A stretch of 64,000 bases of DNA from Anaerolineales bacterium HSG24. Lineage in GTDB: Bacteria; Chloroflexota; Anaerolineae; 4572-78; J111. Below the pieces are notes generated by a model. That model worked only from the letters and a program-made list of their open reading frames with translations, made no database searches and was not told the origin of the DNA. Location of the stretch: the NCBI GenBank assembly GCA_030377895.1, contig JAUCGB010000001.1, positions 24,547-88,546 of the forward strand, given 5' to 3'. Each line of letters starts with the position of its first letter. Position 1 is the stretch's first letter. The translations under genes and the position numbers were made by a program. Below, in pieces: positions 43,471-52,875 of this stretch.

Positions 43471-43656
43471 TGATGCTAACTTTTTCTTTGGTTTAGCCGG
43501 AATCAACACTACAACGGATACTTAACTACGGAACGGATGGTTTTCACCCGTATATAATCACTGTAAATAGTAAAAAATGCCATTATTGGCGAAATATATC
43601 CGTTGAGTTTTGAAGTATCCGCTGTAGTGTTCCCGCCAATGATTCCGTTAGCATCA
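43471..43656. repeat. Family G element, uninterrupted
   Basis: TGATGCTAAC to GTTAGCATCA, 186 bp, over 90% identical by eye to 28914-29100. Confidence 0.9.
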
Positions 43657-43775
43657 GAATTATTGCATCAACCTTATATCTATAACGATGAATAATTTAA
43701 TTGTAAATGTGCGACAACTCTGTTAACAGTTTACAACAGAAAACACCTCTGCTTCAATAGGCTTTTAATCCTTGT

Positions 43776-43942
43776 TACCCGACAGACTTGTTTAGGAAAG
43801 GCTAAAAACGGTAGCACAGAGTTTCACAGAGGAACACAGAGGGGCACAGAGGAAAAAATAATTCGCTTTTTCTCTGTGAAACTCTGTGTTTCTCTGTGAA
43901 ACTCTGTGTTAATTAGTCTAGGCTAAGAATTTTTGTCGGGTA
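43776..43942. repeat. Family S element
   Basis: TACCCGACA ... TGTCGGGTA with CACAGAG stems, inverted relative to 28211-28382. Confidence 0.88.
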
Positions 43943-43954
43943 GTAAGGAACTGC

Positions 43955-44914
43955 CTAAGGTGTCCGTTGTTCCCCCAACACGCCCAACCCGATACCGCTC
44001 AACAACAGAGTAAAGCCAAACAGTTGCAACGGAGCAAAAGTCTCGCCTAGCAAAAAATAGGCCAGAATTGCTGACCCGATTGGCTCGCCTAAAATGGCTA
44101 AGGTAACAAATGTGGTTGAGAGATGGGCTAAGGCCCAATTAAAGGCGGTATGGCCCAACAGTTGCGGGCCAACAGCCAACATCAACATCCAAAAATAAGC
44201 CTTGTAAGAGTAGCCAAACAACGAATGATCCGTCAGCATGGTCACAATCAGCATGACTAGCGCGGCGACACTATAAACCAGCCACACATAGCTGGTGTTC
44301 GATATCCGTTTACGCAGATTACGCCCAACCAAAAAATAGGCCGCTACGGCAATCGCACCGAACAAGGCCAAAGCATCCCCAAACAAGGCCGTGTCGGCTT
44401 TACCCGCTGGGGTGAGTAGGTTCTGCCAGGTAAACTGAACCGTTTGTGAGGCGGTGGGGTCGATGACCAAAACTCCGGCATCGCTAAAGGTAATCAACAA
44501 ACTGCCGGTAAAAGCTACAAACAGGCCGATGATGGTTTGGGATGATAGTTTTTCTCCAAAAAAAAGCCACACCGCTAAGGCTACCCACAACGGGTTTGTC
44601 GTGACCAACGCCGCCGATGAGGCCACCGAGGTGAACTCTAGCGAGGCGATCCATGTTGCCAGATGGAAGGCCAGAAACAAACCGGCTCCGGCTCCCCAGC
44701 CCAGATCATTTCGTTTTAAGGAACGAAGCTCTCGATGTCGTTTTTGCCATGCAAACGGGGTTAAGATGAACATCGCGAATAACAGTCGCCAGACGGTAAT
44801 CACCAGCGATGGGGTGTTTAGGTCTTGGGCAAAACGAACAAAAATAGATGAGGTGGCGGCGATTAGCACTCCGCCGAGTAGTACCAAGTAGGGAAAAATC
44901 CGTGGTTGAATCAA
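43955..44914 (-). CDS. EamA/DMT family transporter
   Basis: 319 residues, ten membrane segments in two related halves, each an EamA repeat (first half with AATSSIFVRFAQDLNTP; second with FNWALAHLSTTFVTLAILGEP and GSAILAYFLLGE). Members export amino acids, nucleotides or other metabolites across the inner membrane; substrate unknown. The start codon is TTG at 44912-44914, supported by AAAGGAG five bases upstream. The final codons sit next to a family S element. Confidence 0.92.
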   Translation of the reverse strand: MIQPRIFPYLVLLGGVLIAATSSIFVRFAQDLNTPSLVITVWRLLFAMFILTPFAWQKRHRELRSLKRNDLGWGAGAGLFLAFHLATWIASLEFTSVASSAALVTTNPLWVALAVWLFFGEKLSSQTIIGLFVAFTGSLLITFSDAGVLVIDPTASQTVQFTWQNLLTPAGKADTALFGDALALFGAIAVAAYFLVGRNLRKRISNTSYVWLVYSVAALVMLIVTMLTDHSLFGYSYKAYFWMLMLAVGPQLLGHTAFNWALAHLSTTFVTLAILGEPIGSAILAYFLLGETFAPLQLFGFTLLLSGIGLGVLGEQRTP

Positions 44915-45253
44915 ACTGCTCCTTTGAACGCGGCGCGCTCAAGTATACATTCCTATGCGAAGCGATGGAACGAGATAATCGCACACAAAAAAAGCGAATA
45001 GGCGAATGAACCATGTATGATTTCGATTCATTCACCTATTCGCTTGTCGAATACTTAGTACCCGACAAAAAATTTCATCTGAACTAATTAACACAGAGTT
45101 TCACAGAGGAACACGGAGATTCACAGAGAAAAAACGATTTGTTTTTCTTTTGTATTACTCTGTGTCACTCTGTGCTTCTCTGTGAAACTCTGTGTTCCTA
45201 TTTTAGTCTTCCCTAATCCACTTTATCGGGTAGCAAGGTCGAATATGGCTTTA
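44915..45253. other. Intergenic region between two leftward genes
   Basis: Contains a palindrome AAGCGAATAGGCGAATGAA/TTCATTCACCTATTCGCTT (44989-45046) and a family S element (45059-45232). No gene or clear terminator. Confidence 0.75.
45059..45232. repeat. Family S element
   Basis: TACCCGACA to TATCGGGTA ends with CACAGAG stems; same orientation as 28211-28382. Confidence 0.88.
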
Positions 45254-46909
45254 TTATAGCGATTGAACACAGTCTATCGACTGGTCATTATCAATCATCT
45301 TTTTTAACTGTAGGGTGGCCGGGGCGGGGCTTTCGCCAAATAATTCCTCAAACAGCTTAATACAATCACGAAAAACCTTTAGCGATTGAGATTTTTGGCC
45401 TAAACAGTAATGGTACTGCATCAAACGACGATAGACACTTTCTAATAAGGGGTCTTTTCGTAAGGCCAACTCACACGATTCAATCGCTTCCGAATAATAC
45501 CCAACCGCGGCATAACAGTCCGCCAGATTGATCAGCAGTTCGCAGTAGTCGCTGGTAATCTGACGACGCATGTCATTCAACCAGTCGATGTGCCGCTCTT
45601 CGGCTAAAAAATCTCCCCGATATAAAGCCCGCCCTTTTAATAAAAGTTCTTTGGCTTCATCCCATGCCTCTTCCTTGACCAGTTTTTTGCCTTCGTTGAT
45701 ATAACGCCGGAACTCGACCAAATCCCAATAGATTCGGTCATGCAGGTCGAACATGTAGCCATTGGCACTGCGTAAAATAAAGTTCGAGTCACGAGGTTCA
45801 ATATCTGGCTCCAAAAAATGGCGAGCAGAGTTAATCGTCGGTAGTAAATTGCGACGAGCTTCATCTGCATCTGAATCGGGCCACAGGCGAGCAATCAGTT
45901 CGTCAGCCGGAACAATCTGTTCGCTTCTAGCTCGGCGAACCAGCAACAGTTTGAGGGCGGTTTCAGCCTCGTGAGTATCCCATACGCCCAATGTCTCCCC
46001 ATCGCGAGACACTCTAAACTGCCCCAACGAGCGAATACGAATTTCTGGAATTTGAGTGGCTTGAGCTAAGGCATCATATAGGGCTTGTGAGGTAAAATTC
46101 TGTTTTTCAATAAACCGAATGGGCGAATATTGCGTGAGTAAGTGAGCCACATCACCAGCACTAGCTTTACCACTCAGCACCACCACCTTTATTTTGGGAT
46201 GCGTCTCAACAAAATGGTCGAGTAATAGCCAGCCCTGATTAGAGCGGAGCGGTAAACTGTTTGGCTGAAGCTTCAAATCAAGAATCGCAACTTGAAAACT
46301 TTGGGACTCGATTAACTCTAAGGCATTAGCGGCGGTATTGGCCGTGCGCCAATAACAGCCCAAATCATCCAAAATATTGGTCACAATCTGTTGCCAATGG
46401 CTATTGTTTTCTACGAGTAAAATTCTCGGATAGCCCTTTTCTTTACTTAACGACGATTGGTTAATCGCTGTATTTTGAACATCGTTCAAATCAACGATTG
46501 GATCCGAGGTTAGTTCCCAACTTTCGCCCATTATTTTATGAATCGAGGTGATAAAATCAGCCTGATCCCAGCTTTCTTTCAGAAAAATCGGCGCACTCGG
46601 ACATAGATGTTGCAAACTAGTTTGAATATCTGGAGTTAACGCACCGGTGATAATCACCATTGGAGTTCCCGGCTGAAGTTCAGATATTTTCTGAATAACC
46701 GTCAATCCATCACGATTAATCCGACGATCTGTGTCTAGCACGGGGTCAACGACTGCCAAAGCAAACTCTTGTTGCCCTAAGGCAGAGATGGCCGCGTCGT
46801 AGGATGAAACGGTGTTGGGTAAATACCCTTCTGCTGAAACGGTGCTACTGACAATATCTTGCCAATCAGCACGATCTTCTACTATCAGAATATGAGATTT
46901 TTGAGTCAT
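45254..46909 (-). CDS. Double-receiver response regulator with winged helix and BTAD
   Basis: 551 residues. Receiver 1 (about 5-128) with ED at 11-12 and Asp55 in LAVVDPVLD; receiver 2 (about 162-285) with Asp211 in VAILDLKLQP. From about 293 a winged-helix DNA-binding domain (IRIRSLGQFRVSRDGE, then DELIARLWPD) precedes a bacterial transcriptional activation domain with TPR-like helices (ELLLKGRALYRGDFL, AIESCELALRKDPLLESVYR). This is the SARP/BTAD plan with two receivers in front. AGGAG precedes the ATG. It is the third gene of the operon after the MBL protein and the GAF kinase, and is the likely output of the unit. Confidence 0.93.
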   Translation of the reverse strand: MTQKSHILIVEDRADWQDIVSSTVSAEGYLPNTVSSYDAAISALGQQEFALAVVDPVLDTDRRINRDGLTVIQKISELQPGTPMVIITGALTPDIQTSLQHLCPSAPIFLKESWDQADFITSIHKIMGESWELTSDPIVDLNDVQNTAINQSSLSKEKGYPRILLVENNSHWQQIVTNILDDLGCYWRTANTAANALELIESQSFQVAILDLKLQPNSLPLRSNQGWLLLDHFVETHPKIKVVVLSGKASAGDVAHLLTQYSPIRFIEKQNFTSQALYDALAQATQIPEIRIRSLGQFRVSRDGETLGVWDTHEAETALKLLLVRRARSEQIVPADELIARLWPDSDADEARRNLLPTINSARHFLEPDIEPRDSNFILRSANGYMFDLHDRIYWDLVEFRRYINEGKKLVKEEAWDEAKELLLKGRALYRGDFLAEERHIDWLNDMRRQITSDYCELLINLADCYAAVGYYSEAIESCELALRKDPLLESVYRRLMQYHYCLGQKSQSLKVFRDCIKLFEELFGESPAPATLQLKKMIDNDQSIDCVQSL

Positions 46910-46965
46910 TGTATATCTCCTGCCTGTTCAATGTTACGTGAAATGTGTGATGCATGATTCACGTT

Positions 46966-49764
46966 TCACGTCTTCATACTGGCTCGTTGCAAGGTAACGG
47001 TAACGGTTGTTCCCTGTGAGGAGCTACGATAGTCGATGCGTCCATCAAACTGTTGAACAAAGGTTTCAACAAGCCACAGCCCTAGCCCAAGACCACCATC
47101 TTTACCGGATACGCCGGGGTTGAACATGATGGTTTGTAAATCCTCTGGAATTCCCGGCCCGTCATCGGTAATAGAAATTTGAACGGATTCATCGGTCGTA
47201 CAGTTCGTTTCTATGGTGACTATACCACCTGTATAAGTTAGAACTTGAGTGGCATTTGAAATTAGATTGTGAAACACTGTCTCCAACCGTTTAGCATTGG
47301 CCTTAACTAAAGGCAACTTAGCTAGAAAACGGGTCTGTTGTTCCACATTATCCGGCCACCAAGAGCTTTGAATCGCTTTAGATAGACAATCCTGCAAATC
47401 TGTGGGGCCAATCAAAACCATATCGAGCGGGCCGGTTATGGAGCTAATCAATTTTATCGCTTCCTCGGCATTTTGCCGAATTTGGGTTAGCTCTTTGCGG
47501 TGCTGTTTTAGGGGAGTTTTAGGCGATGTCGCCGATATGAACTCCAATTTTGAGGCCCACACTCGAATCGCCCCGACCACGTTGTTCATAGTATGAGCCA
47601 TGTCTAAAATGATGGTGGCCATAGCCCCACGGGTTTCAGCGGCGACACGCCGTTTTTGCTCGGTATCTAATCGTTGATACGCTTTCACTCGCTCATCATA
47701 CAGTTGGGCATTATGCAAGGCAATGGCCGCCCAACGGGTTAATTTTAGGAGCAAGGATTGGTCTGCACTGGTAAAGGGGCGAACATTTTTTTTGTTCATA
47801 GCTTGCAACACGCCGATAACTCTCTCTTCCATGATGAGCGGAACACACAAGATAGAGCAATGTTGACATCCAATTTGGGTCATCATCTCTCGGATATTAC
47901 CTGCGGCACTGCTCGCCCCATTTAACACAATCGACTGTTTATGAGTAATAACCTTAGTGGCAATCTCTTCTTGGAGCATGATTAGCCCTTTTTCTGAAAC
48001 AGGCTCCAAACCAAAGCGGAGGTTGATCTCCTGAGATTGTGAGTCAATCAATAAAATTGTGATATTTTCTGTTTCCAGAGCCGCCCCGGCCCCTTCGGTG
48101 ATTACTTTTAAGATATGTGAGGTATCAAGACTACGAGTGAGGGCCGAGCCGACCTCGTTTAAGTAACTGAGTTGAAAGGCTTGGGTATGAATTTTAGTAT
48201 AATGACCAGTATTTTGTACCGCCAAACCAATAATTCGCCCCATACTAGCCAACAGGTTGATTTCGTCGGTACTGTAGGTATGGGGTTGCGTATTAACAAT
48301 GCCTAGCCCCCCCTTAATCGTGGAGCCAACTTCAATTGGTACAAGGGCTAGAGCCTGAATTTCCAGCTTGTTTAAGTCGGTCTCTTTGAGCCAACGATTA
48401 GGGTGAGTTTGATCAATCAGTAAAAAACGGCTACCAACTGGTTGATTCATCATAATCGTTACGAACTGAACCAAAACATCATTTTGACGTGGGGTTAAGT
48501 GCGTGGTGAACGAGGTAGTTTGGCTGACAGGCGGTATCATATCTGATGAAGCCAATTTACGGTTGAGTAAGTGAATAGCTCCAGATTCGGCACCTAACAT
48601 AGTTAACGATTTATCAAGGCCAATTCGTAAAATTTTACTCAGGTCTAGGGTGCTACTCAAGGCTATCGAGGCTTCATTTAAGGTACGTAAACGACGAACT
48701 TGGCGAGCTTCTTCAAAGAGTCGGGCGTTTTCAATCGCAATAGTAGCTGATGAGGCAAAGGCCGATAACAATTCGATGTCACTTTTCCTAAAGCCATGCT
48801 CGTCTTTTTTATTGAGAACTTGCAGTGCGCCAATCACTCGGTCATTAAGTTGTAAAGGTACACAAAGTAAAGAACGGGTCTGAAAATCGTCTGAGACTTC
48901 ACCAAACCAGCGATCATCAGTCTCGATATCGTTGATGCAGGCTGATTTTGCTTGAGCCACCACCCAACCCGCAATGCCCTCATTGACATGCAACCGAGTG
49001 GGTATATCGACCCGTTTACCCTTCGATACAGAAGTAGAAAAGGTCAGCTCAGAAGATTCGTCTAATAATAAAACCGATCCTGTTTCCACATTGAGCATCC
49101 GCGTCGCCTCGTAAACAATCCGAGTTAAAACCTCATTTAGGTCTAAAACTTGTACAATACTGCGACTTAATTCATTTAACCGAGTTAAATCTCGTATTTG
49201 GTTTTGATGTTGTTGGGCTCGATGAATGGCAAAGGCGGCTTGACCAGCAAAGGCATTAAGAAGGTCTAGCTCATTAGGGCCAAATTTGGCTGGGTGAGGA
49301 TGGTCAATATAGATCAAACCAACAAGTTGCTCACTTGCTTTCAGGGGTACGGCAAGCACGGAGCGGATGTTCCTAAATTTTTCCCCCTCGCCATCTAGGA
49401 AGGTCGAAAAGCGGAGGTCGGCATGTAAATCGGTAATTAGCCGCGCCGTGCCTTGTTTGAGAACATCCTTAACAACAATTGAACTAGCGAACTCCAAAGT
49501 CTGCTCTAAAGTATCAGTATCGGTATCTAATGCCCTAGTTAAGGCAATATGCTGGAGTTTGCGCTCATAGTCGTTACTCAGCAACAGTAATCCTTGATGT
49601 CCGCCGATCAAGCTTAAAGCACGATCAATAATAAACTCCAGCAATTCTGATAGATCGTCAACCGAGTTTATTCGCCTCGTTAGCTCGTACAAACTTTGCA
49701 GACGCTCAAAGGTCATGCTCTGCTCGGGGTGGCTATCCGTCATCTCTTTGTTATGTGTAGTCAT
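46966..49764 (-). CDS. Multi-GAF sensor histidine kinase
   Basis: 933 residues, soluble, from the ATG at 49764 (preceded by AGGTG); an upstream start six codons earlier is weaker. Four GAF-type segments: about 18-180, 195-350, 360-535 (divergent) and 540-695, followed by HisKA with His724 in ILDMAHTMNNVVGAI and a HATPase domain with VFHNLISNATQVL, DDGPGIP and GLGLGLWLVETF. The H-box is of the AHxxNN class used by large cytoplasmic sensors. It should phosphorylate the double receiver protein 56 bases downstream. It lies 36 bases after the MBL gene in what looks like a three-gene operon. Confidence 0.93.
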   Translation of the reverse strand: MTTHNKEMTDSHPEQSMTFERLQSLYELTRRINSVDDLSELLEFIIDRALSLIGGHQGLLLLSNDYERKLQHIALTRALDTDTDTLEQTLEFASSIVVKDVLKQGTARLITDLHADLRFSTFLDGEGEKFRNIRSVLAVPLKASEQLVGLIYIDHPHPAKFGPNELDLLNAFAGQAAFAIHRAQQHQNQIRDLTRLNELSRSIVQVLDLNEVLTRIVYEATRMLNVETGSVLLLDESSELTFSTSVSKGKRVDIPTRLHVNEGIAGWVVAQAKSACINDIETDDRWFGEVSDDFQTRSLLCVPLQLNDRVIGALQVLNKKDEHGFRKSDIELLSAFASSATIAIENARLFEEARQVRRLRTLNEASIALSSTLDLSKILRIGLDKSLTMLGAESGAIHLLNRKLASSDMIPPVSQTTSFTTHLTPRQNDVLVQFVTIMMNQPVGSRFLLIDQTHPNRWLKETDLNKLEIQALALVPIEVGSTIKGGLGIVNTQPHTYSTDEINLLASMGRIIGLAVQNTGHYTKIHTQAFQLSYLNEVGSALTRSLDTSHILKVITEGAGAALETENITILLIDSQSQEINLRFGLEPVSEKGLIMLQEEIATKVITHKQSIVLNGASSAAGNIREMMTQIGCQHCSILCVPLIMEERVIGVLQAMNKKNVRPFTSADQSLLLKLTRWAAIALHNAQLYDERVKAYQRLDTEQKRRVAAETRGAMATIILDMAHTMNNVVGAIRVWASKLEFISATSPKTPLKQHRKELTQIRQNAEEAIKLISSITGPLDMVLIGPTDLQDCLSKAIQSSWWPDNVEQQTRFLAKLPLVKANAKRLETVFHNLISNATQVLTYTGGIVTIETNCTTDESVQISITDDGPGIPEDLQTIMFNPGVSGKDGGLGLGLWLVETFVQQFDGRIDYRSSSQGTTVTVTLQRASMKT

Positions 49765-49800
49765 ATCACCTGTACGCCACAACCGATTCGTATCTCATTT

Positions 49801-50751
49801 CTAAATCTCGATTGTCAACCCATCATAAGCGACAATCACTTCACAATCATACTCGCTAGGATGATGCATGAAGTAGGCTTCGGCTTGATCTTTCGCTTCC
49901 CAAATTGTTTCATCCGAACTGGTCGGATCATGATGGGAGAGAGCTAATCGTTTGGCTCCGGCTCGACGAGCCAACTCTGCACCCATTAAGGCGGTGCTAT
50001 GCCCCCAATCGGGCCGGTCTAAAGCCTGAGTTAAACTATACTGAGCATCAAAAATAAGTAAATCGGTATCCTTGAACAGTTCGACATACTCTTCGGTGCT
50101 GGCCGGATCAACCCGTTTATATTCAGAATCGGTAGCACAAACAATAGATTTCTCACCGTCATCAATTCGATAGCCATAAGCAACCCCCGGATGGGATAAC
50201 CGCTTTGGGTAGACATTGAATTTACCGATTTTATACCACTCGTTTGGTTCAATCCTGTTAAACTTGAACTTTGCACTCATGTAGCTGGTTGGAACAGGAA
50301 AAAACAGTTCGTGTTGCTGTTTTTGCAACCGCTCCTCAAGGTCATCAAACGGACTGTAAAAGATAAATCGATTGTTTGGAATAAAGGCCGGTGTAAAAAA
50401 CGGGAAGCCTTGAATATGATCCCAGTGGGTATGGGTGATTATAAAATTGGCCTGATGATGTCCCTGCGCGAACCCCTTGCCCATCAAATCAAGCCCTAAC
50501 ACCCGTAAGCCTGACCCCGCATCAATTATCAGCAGATGGTCATCTGATCGAATTTCAATACATGGTGTGTTGCCCCCCGCCGTACCAGCCGTGGTGATGG
50601 GTAAACGGTCTAGGTAACGGTTAAGGACGGCCTCGTTATCAAGGTCTAACCCCGCTGCTCCTTCTAAGGCTTGACGAATTTTCTGTTTCACATAATCAGA
50701 GGAGATTGCGGTAGGGATAGATCCTCGAGTTCCCCAAAATTTTATCTTCAT
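49801..50751 (-). CDS. Stand-alone MBL-fold metallohydrolase
   Basis: 316 residues. RNase Z/PhnP-like metallo-beta-lactamase fold: WGTRGSIPTA at the start, THTHWDHIQGFPFF with the HxHxDH metal site, LSHPGVAYGY, ATDSEYKR and ALSHHDP supplying further ligands. The whole sequence aligns with residues 1-325 of the fusion protein at 23382-28151, including the GGNTPCIEI and LLIFDAQYSLTQA segments. Relatives hydrolyse phosphodiester bonds, including cyclic nucleotides and RNA 3' ends; the substrate here is unknown. As first gene of an operon with a GAF kinase and a BTAD regulator, a signalling role is inferred. A receiver-adenylate cyclase lies 2 kb upstream. Confidence 0.88.
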   Translation of the reverse strand: MKIKFWGTRGSIPTAISSDYVKQKIRQALEGAAGLDLDNEAVLNRYLDRLPITTAGTAGGNTPCIEIRSDDHLLIIDAGSGLRVLGLDLMGKGFAQGHHQANFIITHTHWDHIQGFPFFTPAFIPNNRFIFYSPFDDLEERLQKQQHELFFPVPTSYMSAKFKFNRIEPNEWYKIGKFNVYPKRLSHPGVAYGYRIDDGEKSIVCATDSEYKRVDPASTEEYVELFKDTDLLIFDAQYSLTQALDRPDWGHSTALMGAELARRAGAKRLALSHHDPTSSDETIWEAKDQAEAYFMHHPSEYDCEVIVAYDGLTIEI

Positions 50752-51020
50752 ATTAATTCTGCCTCAAGTTATCATTATTACAGTAATTGGTTAGTAACTT
50801 AAATTCTCCGAATCCCCTTCGACAGGCTCAGGGTGCGTTGGGAGATTTATTTTTGGTGCTGATCTAGGAATGTGTATTAATTAACGTGTACATGCTGATA
50901 ATTCGCCTTCGACAAGACTTCGGCATGAGATCAATCTAACGCTCAGGCGGAGCGACGTGGCCTGAGCATGTCGAAGGCGGCTACCAACTTAAGTGAACTT
51001 AAGAACTTAAGTGCGACAAA

Positions 51021-51127
51021 ACACATCGGAATAAATCCCGATGCTGATAGCCAAAGCAGGCTAAAGCCAGCTAAATAGGCCGCTTTTAGCGGTCTTCAGC
51101 TTTTAGCGTGGGGATTTATTCCCACGT
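51021..51127. repeat. Composite palindrome, inverse of 5925-6020
   Basis: Contains AGGCCGCTTTTAGCGGTC and GGAATAAATCCCGATGCTGA/GGGATTTATTCCCAC arms. Confidence 0.7.
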
Positions 51128-51206
51128 TATCTGTTTCGCCTTATGTTTATAGCCTCGAAGGCGATGTTGAAACGCGCAACTTAATTCCGATTCCTTAACG
51201 TTTGTA

Positions 51207-51299
51207 CAGTCTTTCAGGTTATTGTCACGCTACAAGCGTGACCTACAATTATCGTAGGTGACGCTTGTAGCGTCACGTGAAAATCTTTCTGAAGGGCTG
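51207..51299. mobile_element. Family T element with a GTCACGC core
   Basis: 93 bp, CAGTCTTTCAG to CTGAAGGGCTG, TA on both sides (51205-51206 and 51300-51301). The centre is GTCACGCTACAAGCGTGAC and GTGACGCTTGTAGCGTCAC instead of the CCCGCAAGTT hairpin, the same word as in the 81-bp repeat. Confidence 0.85.
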
Positions 51300-51344
51300 T
51301 AGTAGGCGATTCATCGCCCTTAAAGGCACTGAAGTGCCTACTAC
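51299..51344. repeat. Family Y palindrome
   Basis: GTAGTAGGCGATTCATCGCC to GCCTACTAC, abutting the right end of the family T element. Confidence 0.8.
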
Positions 51345-51479
51345 GAACTTCTTAAGTTGACAGTCATGGTCGTCATGGTCAACATGGCAACACAACCTTA
51401 TTTTTCTGGAACTGCCTTTGCTCTAGTATTCTAGCTATCAGTATCGCATAAAAACGGTAGCCACACAAGAGGTAATCTA

Positions 51480-51614
51480 TTGAAATTACCTAGTCTATTA
51501 TTACTATTCTTGGTGGTTGTAAATAATTATACCTTGAAACAATACCTTTGTGAAGATAGCCCTAATCTTGTAGAACTTGAGATCAATGTTATTAAGTTCC
51601 AGATAAAATTTTAG
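51480..51614 (+). CDS. Possible small hydrophobic peptide
   Basis: A 44-codon frame starting with TTG, preceded by AAGAGGT. It would begin MKLPSLLLLFLVVVNN, a signal- or anchor-like stretch, followed by a short charged tail. No homologue recognised; it may be chance. It is the only coding-like signal in the gap before proB. Confidence 0.22.
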   Translation: MKLPSLLLLFLVVVNNYTLKQYLCEDSPNLVELEINVIKFQIKF

Positions 51615-51634
51615 AGAAAATGTTACCCACTAAC

Positions 51635-52729
51635 TCACTGGATGACCATATCATCACGATGAATGACCGTCGCCCCATAATCGTAGCCCAAGATGCGGGC
51701 GATGTGGTGCGATTGTTGTCCGAAAATCGCATGTAAATCAGCCGATTTGTAGTTCGCTACCCCGCGACCAAGCTCCTGCCCAGCCGTATTTAAGACTGAA
51801 ACTGTCGCCCCTCGTGGAAAATCTCTCTTAACCTCAACCACGCCGACAGCCAACAAACTTTTACCACTTTCGACCAACGCTTTCGCTGCGCCCGCGTCAA
51901 TTATAATCGTACCTTGCACCCTTTCCGTTAAAATCCAACGTTTACGGCTTTCCACATGACTGAGTTGGGTTGGGAAACGAGTGCCAATTGCTTGACCCTC
52001 AACCACTCGTAAAACCACATCAGGCTCACTACCGGGAGCAATCACCACATCGGTTCCTGACCGAGTGGCGAGTTGAGCCGCTTCGAGTTTGGTGGTCATG
52101 CCGCCCGTCCCCACATGCCCCACATCGCCAGCCATCGCCAGAATCGTATCGTCGATTGTTTTCACTTCGGGAATAAGTTTTGCCGAATCATCACGACGTG
52201 GGTCTGCGGTAAATAGTCCTTTTTGGTCGGTTAAAATCACTAACAGGTCGGCATTGATGAGGTTGGCGACTAAAGCCGACAAGTTATCGTTATCACCAAA
52301 CTTAATCTCATCAACAGCGACCACATCGTTTTCGTTAATAATCGGCACAACCCGATGTTGAAGCAGTAGCAACAAGCTATTTCGGGCATTCAAGTACCGA
52401 TTTCGATTTGCTAAGTCACCTCGGGTGAGGAGGGCTTGTGCCACTTTTAGGCTGTACAACTCGAATATCTGCTGATAGAGGGCTAACAAACGCCCTTGCC
52501 CCACAGCTGCTAACATTTGCCGATGGGGAATATCTTTTTTACGTTTGGGTGGCATCACTCCTAAAAGTTCTTGTCCGGCAAAAACGGCTCCAGAGGAGAC
52601 CAGCACCGGCTCATGCCCTAACTCGCTTAAACGAGCAATCTGTCGGGCTAAATCAATCAATCGAGGACGATGAATCCCTTCTGTACCACCTCGTAAAACA
52701 TTTGTACCAACTTTTATAACGATTCTCAT
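51635..52729 (-). CDS. proB: Glutamate 5-kinase
   Basis: 364 residues, full-length. The amino acid kinase domain (about 1-260) shows IVIKVGTNVL, VLVSSGAVFAG, IINENDVVAVDEIKFGDND and GTGGMTTKLEAAQLA. A C-terminal PUA domain (about 275-355) follows. It phosphorylates glutamate, the first step of proline synthesis, and is usually feedback-inhibited by proline. The ATG at 52727-52729 is preferred; a longer frame would read into a truncated family L repeat. proA is not adjacent in this window, unlike in many bacteria. Confidence 0.95.
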   Translation of the reverse strand: MRIVIKVGTNVLRGGTEGIHRPRLIDLARQIARLSELGHEPVLVSSGAVFAGQELLGVMPPKRKKDIPHRQMLAAVGQGRLLALYQQIFELYSLKVAQALLTRGDLANRNRYLNARNSLLLLLQHRVVPIINENDVVAVDEIKFGDNDNLSALVANLINADLLVILTDQKGLFTADPRRDDSAKLIPEVKTIDDTILAMAGDVGHVGTGGMTTKLEAAQLATRSGTDVVIAPGSEPDVVLRVVEGQAIGTRFPTQLSHVESRKRWILTERVQGTIIIDAGAAKALVESGKSLLAVGVVEVKRDFPRGATVSVLNTAGQELGRGVANYKSADLHAIFGQQSHHIARILGYDYGATVIHRDDMVIQ

Positions 52730-52764
52730 AGAGTAAAATACTGGAATTAAAAAGGGAGTGGATT

Positions 52765-52863
52765 CAGGGCGAGGCAAGGCGGATTGGAGTTCTGATTTCA
52801 AACCAACGCTACACCGCCTTGCCTAGCCCTACAATTGCGAAACGCGCAAGTTATTAAAATCCC
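52765..52863 (-). repeat. Truncated family L element
   Basis: About 99 bp matching the half of family L with GAGGCAAGGCGGATTGGAG; the GGAATGAG outer end survives only as ATTCCTTAG. Confidence 0.8.
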
Positions 52864-52875
52864 GATTCCTTAGCA

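Larger units (their letters stand above)
43305..43954. other. Intergenic region between the EamA and STAND genes
   Basis: No gene. Contains the hairpin 43330-43370, family G (43471-43656) and family S (43776-43942). Confidence 0.8.
50752..51479. other. Repeat-dense intergenic region
   Basis: Fragments of family Q (about 50808-50980), a GCTACCAACTTAAG family J end near 50984, a composite palindrome (51021-51127), family T (51207-51299) and family Y (51299-51344). No gene seen. Confidence 0.75.
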
